From Juglans regia (Eukaryota > Streptophyta > Magnoliopsida > Fagales > Juglandaceae): DNA of 64,000 bases. The stretch is taken from positions 16,860,298-16,924,297 of the forward strand of contig NC_049914.1 of the NCBI RefSeq assembly GCF_001411555.2, written 5' to 3'. Both the position numbers and the translations under genes were made by a program. Under the pieces are notes generated by a model. That model saw nothing but the letters and a program-made list of their open reading frames with translations. It had not been told where the DNA came from and did no database searches. This document shows positions 58,425 to 64,000 of this stretch, piece after piece (the stretch's first letter is position 1; every line of letters starts with the position of its first letter).

Positions 58425-60938
58425 TGTGACATACCAGTTTTGGTTTTAGGGTATATTAGTAATTTTTTTCCTAGTAAACTTTTTTATTTTAGAATTTATA
58501 TTTATTTGAATATAGTTTTATCAGAATTTATATTTAATTTATCTCTATATTTTCTATTATAGTTGCTATTTATGATTTGTTAGAGTTTTATTTTAATAAG
58601 GATTTCTAAAGTGTATCAGATTACGTTCACTATGATTTTTGTTTTGAAATTTAAAGTTTAAATTTTTATTCTAGTCTCCGAACCTCATCTCTTTGTTAGC
58701 CACTGTTTGAAAACTTCAAATCACCAATCCGTAGGTTTCATCCCATTCTTCTGTCAATTTGAAATTCTAAACTTACTTTCAGCCTTATCACTAGCTTAGT
58801 CAATTTAAATTCTAGTGGAAACCGACTCTGTAGTGAGTAACGATTTCCACTCCGCACGTCTACACTCTCAGTCTCATGCACGTCTCTACCCTTCCAGAAT
58901 TTTCCTATTTTTTTCCTCTATCAGCTACTATTATAAATCTGGCTTACCTCGTGTACGAGAAGAGAACCGTGAGCCACCCACTCCTTCTCGCTTTAACTCC
59001 ACGCCGCTCAGAGACGCGGGACTCCCTTCCGGCGTCACAGACGGTGCCGACCAGCCCAGCCCTAGCTCAGCCACCCATTTTCGGTAAGCCGACCACCAAC
59101 CTCACCTCCTTCTCTCTCTTTTGTTTCGGACCCACTGTTTCTCTCTCTTAACTCACGCTCTCTCTCTTCCTTCGGTGTCGCACCACCATAGAGACTCCCC
59201 TTGTCGCGTCGCCGGTCACTCCCTGCAACCCAGCGCCGCCGTCGCCCTCAGCCCTCTCGGTAAGCTCCATCGTAGAACCCTCTCTCTCGAACTCTCTGTT
59301 TCCTTGTGATGTTAGCCGTGGGTTCCTTTTGATGGGCCTTGGGCCTTAGGCCCGTATGAGGATGGGTTTGGGCTTATTTTCCTGTTTGGGCTCATGTAGT
59401 ATAGTATTATATTTATGGGCCAGAGTTTTTAACCTTTTTACAGATTATAATGATGTTTAATTGAACTTATATTTTAAGTTAGACTTGATCTCATTTTATT
59501 TCAATAATTGTTTTAGTGATTTATATTGAGTTTAATATTACTAGTTGAGTTTATTAAATAAATATAATTAGTTAAAGGTTCTTTTTAATAAATGTTTAAA
59601 GAATTGGAAATATGTTTTAAAGTATAATTTTAAGTCTAATATTTGAGTTAATATTTCTTTTGTCAATTTAGTAAGATTTTAATAAAATTTCTATGTTAAG
59701 AATTTAATGGAATTTATTAAGTTTCTTATAAGATTTAATAATTACGTTAAGAAATGAAACTTAGTTTAAGAATTTAAGTTTTTGTGAATTATTTAAAAAT
59801 AGCTCGAGTATTTCTACTAAATTATAAATTAGTATTTTAAGTAATTTAAATACTATGAATTATTGATTTTAGTGTTAAACAAATATTGGTTTGACTATGT
59901 TTTAGAATTCCGAATTTAGTTAAGTAAGATATTAGCATTTATTTTAGTTCCAAACAATTTAGTGATAGTTATTTATTGAATATAGGTCTCAAGTTACGAA
60001 GTATTATTCAAGGAGAAACGCATCGAGGTAAGTAAATTCGATTATAAATTAGGATCATCACAGTTAGCTTATATGTATGTATTATTCAAGCTAGTTCTTT
60101 GACAACCATTATTTATGAACCGCTCATATCATATGCAAGCATGTCATCTAGCATAGCATACGACCATGTCATTCCGCATCACGTTCAGATTTAGAATTTA
60201 TGATTATGTATGTAATATGTCATGCATCTCATGTGTAAGACACGTAAGCCATCTTAACTTCAAGTGTAAGATAAGTTCAGATCAGTTAATAAGATGGCCA
60301 TTCAGATGCATGGTACCAATGCAGTTCAGTTTCAGGGTGGTGTGCAAGCCACGAACTCAGTCGTGGTCCACCATAGTATGCTAGAATACTATCAGCAGTT
60401 CCCCTTGCTGCAGCGGGATGTGGGGCTGGTGCACAACCTTGCACACAGGGTTAAGTGTGTTGGCCAGTCAGATAAGTAAGATAAATCAGTCAGTTAGTTC
60501 AGATAATTCAGTCATACATAGCATAAGCATTAGCATGAACAGTCATGAATTTTAAGTTCAGCATGAAAGTTCTTATGAAAATTTTATGTTTATTATGTTT
60601 TCGTTATGATAGATTTCTTACTGAGTCATCGACTCATTTTAGTTTATTTTCATGTTTTTAATTACCCAGGTGAAGATGATGATTACGAGCAGGCAGGCCA
60701 GGAGTAGAAGGAGCATTTTAGTTTTGTTCAGACTTTTTAAAATAAAATGTGTCTCTTATGACGAATTTATTCAGTTATTTCTTTAATGTTTTTGGGAAGA
60801 CATTTTTTATTAGACCTTTTATTTCATAATAAATTACTTCAGTTTATTTTTCAATTATGAAATTAGAGAATCGCTTGCCGGGTTTATTTTTTATGAAAAA
60901 TACATGACACACCTAGCCTACGGGAAGGGGGTGTTACA
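58425..60938 (+). mobile_element. Solo LTR, 2514 bp, inside CNL LRR coding sequence
   Basis: The ends are TGTGACATACC and GGGGGTGTTACA, flanked by a perfect 5-bp duplication caacc. There is no internal coding region. A CT-rich leader-like zone at 58980-59310 and a segment ggtgaagatgatgattac at about 60669 are typical of gypsy LTRs. It is a different family from the 4.4-kb LTRs upstream. Confidence 0.92.
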
Positions 60939-60961
60939 CAACCCTTCTGTGAAAACAGTGG

Positions 60962-60999
60962 TCAACTGGGGGCACATGCGTCAACTGGGGGCACATGCG
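60962..60999. repeat. 19-bp tandem duplication causing a frameshift in the CNL fragment
   Basis: tcaactgggggcacatgcg occurs twice back to back. On the reverse strand a single copy would read RMCPQLTTVFTEG, the usual CNL motif. The extra 19 bases shift the frame. Confidence 0.9.
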
Positions 61000-61252
61000 C
61001 AATGTGAAGGACTTGAGTAGATAGAAATGCTTCCGTCGTAGTGGCCCCGTCCATATGCTCTTCAAACTCTTCATATAATATATATACAGGTATTCAAGTG
61101 ATCCAAGAACAATTTCTTCAGAACCATATGATTCAGATACTATTTCACTGCAATCACCTTCATCATAAGCATTGACTTCATCAAAAATAACTTGAACCTC
61201 ATTACATTCCCCCACAACACAGCATTTAAGTTGCTCCATATTTCTAACGCCA

Positions 61253-62154
61253 AAATCGGATTATAGTACTATTCCTCTCAAGTAAAGCATTCAAGCATCC
61301 AAAGGACCATCCTATACTTGAGACATAATCTCCTGAATTTATTAGGCGAGGATGGAATGTTATACATTTCACATGCAATTATAATAAATAGAAAAAACTT
61401 CTAATTTTAACATTGACTAATCATTTTAACATATTTAAGTCCACAGGTGAATTGGATTTTTCTTGCATCACTACAAAGATCTCTCTATACCAAATATGAT
61501 CATAATTATATATGCAAATGTGACTGAAAGAGCATTAAGATAAGAAGAAGGTAGCCATGGGTCTCACAACCACCATCCATGGAGCCTTGATCTTATACAT
61601 GGCGGTTCCCATCAAGAAGTAGAAAGGCCCACTTTTTTTTTTTTAAACTAAAGGACAATTATATTTAATTATAAATAATATCGTCTCGTCATTTGAAATA
61701 AAATTAGAGGAAACCAAAATATTGAAATAAAACTTCTATAATTTGAAAATATATATTCTAATATAATTAACTTAAAAAAACACTCAAAACTTCAAATATA
61801 AGACTTCGAGAGAGGAGAGGGTCACCCCTTCCATTGTCAGCCACCACGGGTTGGCCGCCATTGTTAGCCACTCACTAGTGGCCAAAGCTCTATGAGCCAC
61901 CCTAGGCTGCAAGTAGCATGTGGCAACCCGTATTGAGCTACCACAAGTACTCAAACACTTTTTCCAGTGGATGCGAAATTAGTTTGGAATTCTTTTGATT
62001 TCTTAAAATTTAGATTGAACTTGGATTATTTGGAGACTTTTGTTTCTTTCTTTTTTCTTTCCAGATCAATTGTCATCTAGCGCTTCCAAAAAGGGGCAAA
62101 ATCCAATTTGAAAATTCATCAAGAAGCACGAGAGAAGAGAGCGTAGAATAGTAC
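61253..62154. other. Gap between the TIR exon and the CNL fragment
   Basis: No NB-ARC motif is visible on either strand. A short region at 61820-61940 has ccacc/ggtgg-type repeats (gccaccacgggttggccgcc) that resemble a decayed MITE. The 5' end would be the first intron of the TIR gene. Confidence 0.4.
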
Positions 62155-62678
62155 CCATTTGCGAAGCTGTCGAGATTCCAGCCGGGATAGTTGGCAGCTT
62201 CAGTAAGAGCTGCTCTCCACCTCTTTATTCTCTCCATATCTTCCGGAATTAGCTTTTCATACCTTGCAAATGCTTCTGTAAAAGTTCCGGTTTGGTTTCT
62301 GACATCTGAGGGGTCGACATGATAAAATACAGGAAGCAGAGTGTGGTTCCCGGTTTTTATACAGTGCAAGATCTCAACAAGCTTCTCGAGCGTCCATCGA
62401 GAAGAAGCATAACTTTTGGAGAAGACCACAATCGAAATATTTGATCCACGAATCGCATTTAAAAGCTCATCACCTATTCTTCCTCCTCTACTAAGCGCAT
62501 TTTTGTCTGTAAAAGTGCGAATTCCATCTTTAACTAAAGCACAGTAAAGGTAACCGATGAAGTTGTTGCGATCGTCCTCACTAAAACTCAAGAAGACATC
62601 ATAAGTCCAATGTTTCGAAGTAAGTTCGGAAGATGTTGGAAGGGTTTGAGCTGCCGTTGAAGAAGATATATTTTTCAT
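62155..62678 (-). CDS. TIR-domain exon (TNL first exon), orphan
   Basis: The reverse-strand ATG is at 62678 (MKNISSSTAAQTLP) and the exon ends before a GT donor at 62154 after LDSFANG, the usual end of TNL exon 1. About 174 residues hold the TIR order: YDVFLSF, GIRTFTDKNALSRGGRIGDEL (BB-loop region), ISIVVFSKSYASSRW, LPVFYHVDPSDVRNQTGTF, RIKRWRAALTEAA. TIR domains of TNLs are NADases that signal through EDS1. Here the WCLDEL motif that supplies the catalytic Glu reads WTLEKL, so the Glu is Lys, and RGEDTR is altered to SEDDR. No NB-ARC follows within the window. It is either a truncated TIR-only gene or a TNL relic. Confidence 0.75.
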
Positions 62679-63103
62679 GGTTGGGTTCGATTGCACTGAA
62701 AATGGAGACAAATCTGATAGAGCTCCGTCGATGGCAAGATGGCGAGAGGAAGACAGGAGCTGAGTTACGGAAGTCTAAGTGTTGCAGGATCTGCCGAAGG
62801 AACATAGGAGACTTGAAGCAGTTCAAGGAGGCTGGAACGACGTCGTGAGGTTTGGGACTTGAAGAACGAGACGCACCGTATTGCTGGGTGCCTTTTGTTA
62901 GCTGAGGTGTTACGCATCGTTTTAGGTGTTTGTTAGAAGGTCTGTAAACGTAGCGTTTGGAATTATTCCAAACGGTGCGTTCGTCTATCAATTAGCTATT
63001 TCTTTGTAAGTGTCTGTCATTTTACTTTCTACAGGTTGGAGGTCAGTTTAGTTTTATTTGAATTCTGTTAGCAACGTCTTAAGGAGGAAAGGGAGTGGAA
63101 ATC
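62679..63103. other. Region between the TIR gene and the retrotransposon; probably includes its 5' LTR end
   Basis: The left part is upstream of the TIR start codon, the right part upstream of the primer-binding site. Short repeats of tgttag (62897, 62930, 63066) occur, but no LTR boundary could be fixed. Confidence 0.35.
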
Positions 63104-63113
63104 GGTATCAGAG
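63104..63113 (+). other. Candidate tRNA-Met primer-binding site
   Basis: ggtatcagag is the core of the primer-binding site complementary to initiator Met-tRNA used by many plant LTR retrotransposons. It lies 211 bp before the gag start codon on the same strand. Confidence 0.5.
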
Positions 63114-63323
63114 AATATTTGTAAGAAAGTAGATTCTGTAGGAGGTTGGGAGCCCTCGAAGTTACTCCCGTATCAATACATTTTCCTTTAGCCGTTTGTT
63201 CAAACATTTGGTGTGCGTCCTCTTCACTGCATCAATACACTGCATTTCATTCCACAGCATTCATCATTACAACAACAACAGGTTCAGGATATCCAACAGC
63301 AAAATATTCATCATCATCAAATA

Positions 63324-64000
63324 ATGGAGGACCTGAAAGCAAACATACAGCAGTTAAATGATCTGGTACATACCATTGTCATAGCCCAAAATACCCAAGT
63401 TCCCCAAAATAGAGACCATCACCAAGAATACCCCCATTTCCAAAATGATCAATTCCAAAATGACCATGACCAAAATGACCTTAGGAGGCTTAATCTGAGG
63501 GGAGTTAAACTGGATTTTCCCCATGGTGATAATGCAGCAGCTTGGGTCTTTAAAGCCAATCACTATTTTGAATTTCATCAAACACCTTTACCTCACCGTT
63601 TACTTATGGCTTCCTATTATATGGATGGAGAAGCTCTTGTGTGGTACCAAGAGGCTTTGGAGGGAGGCCAGTTTCGAGATTGGGATACTTTTGCAAGATC
63701 TTTGCTAATTCGGTTTGGACCAACAGCTTATGATGACCCCATGGAGGCATTGACTCGTTTGAAACAAACAGGTTCTATAGCTGTTTATCAAGCACAGTTT
63801 GAGGCCCTTTCTAATCGGTTAAGGGGATTATCCGATGAGCACAAGCTGAGTTGTTTCCTAAGTGGGTTGAAGGATGAGATCCGTCTTCCCATTCGCATCT
63901 TCAACCCCGTTAGTTTAAGTGCTGCGTACGCGTTGGCTAAAATACAAGAAGAATACCTTGCAAGTTCCAAGAAATCCAACAAGGTGGGGGTAGATAAAAT
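63324..64000 (+). CDS. Ty3/gypsy retrotransposon gag (partial, runs off the window)
   Basis: The ATG at 63324 opens a frame with no stop to the window end (225 codons). An N-terminal coiled-coil-like part (MEDLKANIQQLNDLV) and a Gln/Asn/His-rich linker precede the retrotransposon gag domain: LDFPHGDNAAAWVFKANHYF, LMASYYMDGEALVWYQ, FARSLLIRFGP, DDPMEALTRLKQTGSIAVYQ, LSNRLRGLSDEHKLSCFLSG. Gag builds the virus-like particle in the cytoplasm. The clean frame suggests a fairly young insertion. Protease and pol would lie beyond 64000. Confidence 0.88.
   Translation, partial: MEDLKANIQQLNDLVHTIVIAQNTQVPQNRDHHQEYPHFQNDQFQNDHDQNDLRRLNLRGVKLDFPHGDNAAAWVFKANHYFEFHQTPLPHRLLMASYYMDGEALVWYQEALEGGQFRDWDTFARSLLIRFGPTAYDDPMEALTRLKQTGSIAVYQAQFEALSNRLRGLSDEHKLSCFLSGLKDEIRLPIRIFNPVSLSAAYALAKIQEEYLASSKKSNKVGVDK

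Larger units (their letters stand above)
58051..61252 (-). pseudogene. CNL C-terminal LRR fragment, split by a solo LTR and a 19-bp duplication
   Basis: Read on the reverse strand from about 61252: DFGVRNMEQLKCCVVGECNE, VQVIFDEVNAYDE, EIVLGSLEYLYIYYMKSLKS, FTLRMCPQLT. A 19-bp tandem duplication shifts the frame here. The reading then resumes TTVFTEG, is broken by the LTR (58425-60938), and continues LLGNLCNLEVLTIEDCPS, LPNLKKVSLHYMPGLVSIS, APKLEWLSIYNCTSLENV and IKGEKSWWEALEW to the stop at 58051. This is the end of an RPS2/At4g27190-like CNL. Its NB-ARC and CC are absent from the window. Apart from the LTR and the duplication, the sequence is little decayed. Confidence 0.85.

Noticed and set aside
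58815..59309. Pro/Ser/Thr-rich ORFs inside the 2.5-kb solo LTR
   Set aside because: They lie in the CT-rich leader of an LTR, overlap one another in different frames, and show no family likeness.
62599..62991. 130-codon reverse ORF upstream of the TIR exon
   Set aside because: It overlaps the TIR start in another frame and has no recognisable domain. The TIR frame is clearly the real one.
1..64000. tRNA, rRNA and other structural RNA genes
   Set aside because: I looked for A/B-box-like and GGTTCGAATCC-like motifs and saw none convincing. A covariance-model scan would be needed to exclude small ones.

Overview
The window is plant nuclear DNA from a dicot. Split exons with GT-AG introns, plant LTR, LINE, hAT and MITE families, and both CC-type (CNL) and TIR-type (TNL) resistance-gene sequences are present, and TNLs are lacking in monocots. 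MITE ends rich in 'tcatctcatctca' suggest a woody dicot, but the species cannot be fixed from sequence alone.

Layout. (1) 1-4.1 kb: one apparently intact gene, a 12-exon CHY zinc-finger/RING E3 ubiquitin ligase (MIEL1/CHYR1 class, 300 aa). (2) 4.1-8.0 kb: intergenic DNA with degraded repeats and two small ORFs of uncertain status. (3) 8.1-11.1 kb: a plant L1-type LINE with ORF1, AP-endonuclease and the first residues of the reverse transcriptase. It is cut off and fused to a resistance-gene fragment. (4) 11.1-37.7 kb: a head-to-tail array of broken CNL (NB-ARC-LRR) units without a CC domain, in which the LRR end of one unit runs straight into the P-loop of the next. Two 4.4-kb solo LTRs and one LTR scrap sit in it. 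From 27.8 to 35.3 kb a shortened 1.57-kb unit is repeated, each copy carrying the same fold-back (inverted repeat) scar. The last unit keeps the natural C-terminal end. (5) 37.7-40.2 kb: nothing recognisable. (6) 40.2-52.6 kb: an old LTR-like repeat that has received a reverse-strand LINE tail, a MITE, and three hAT-family insertions, one with a nearly complete BED/hAT transposase pseudogene. (7) 53.7-55.5 kb: reverse-strand Ty3/gypsy remnants. (8) 55.9-62.7 kb, reverse strand: a TNL LRR scrap, a GC-rich hAT MITE, the C-terminal part of a second CNL split by a 2.5-kb solo LTR, and an orphan TIR exon whose predicted catalytic Glu is Lys. (9) 63.1-64.0 kb: start of a Ty3/gypsy element with an open gag running off the window.

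No resistance gene here looks complete. The locus is best read as an NLR graveyard beside one conserved ubiquitin-ligase gene. It records LRR-to-NB fusion, deletion with fold-back repair, amplification of an already dead unit, and repeated transposon attack.
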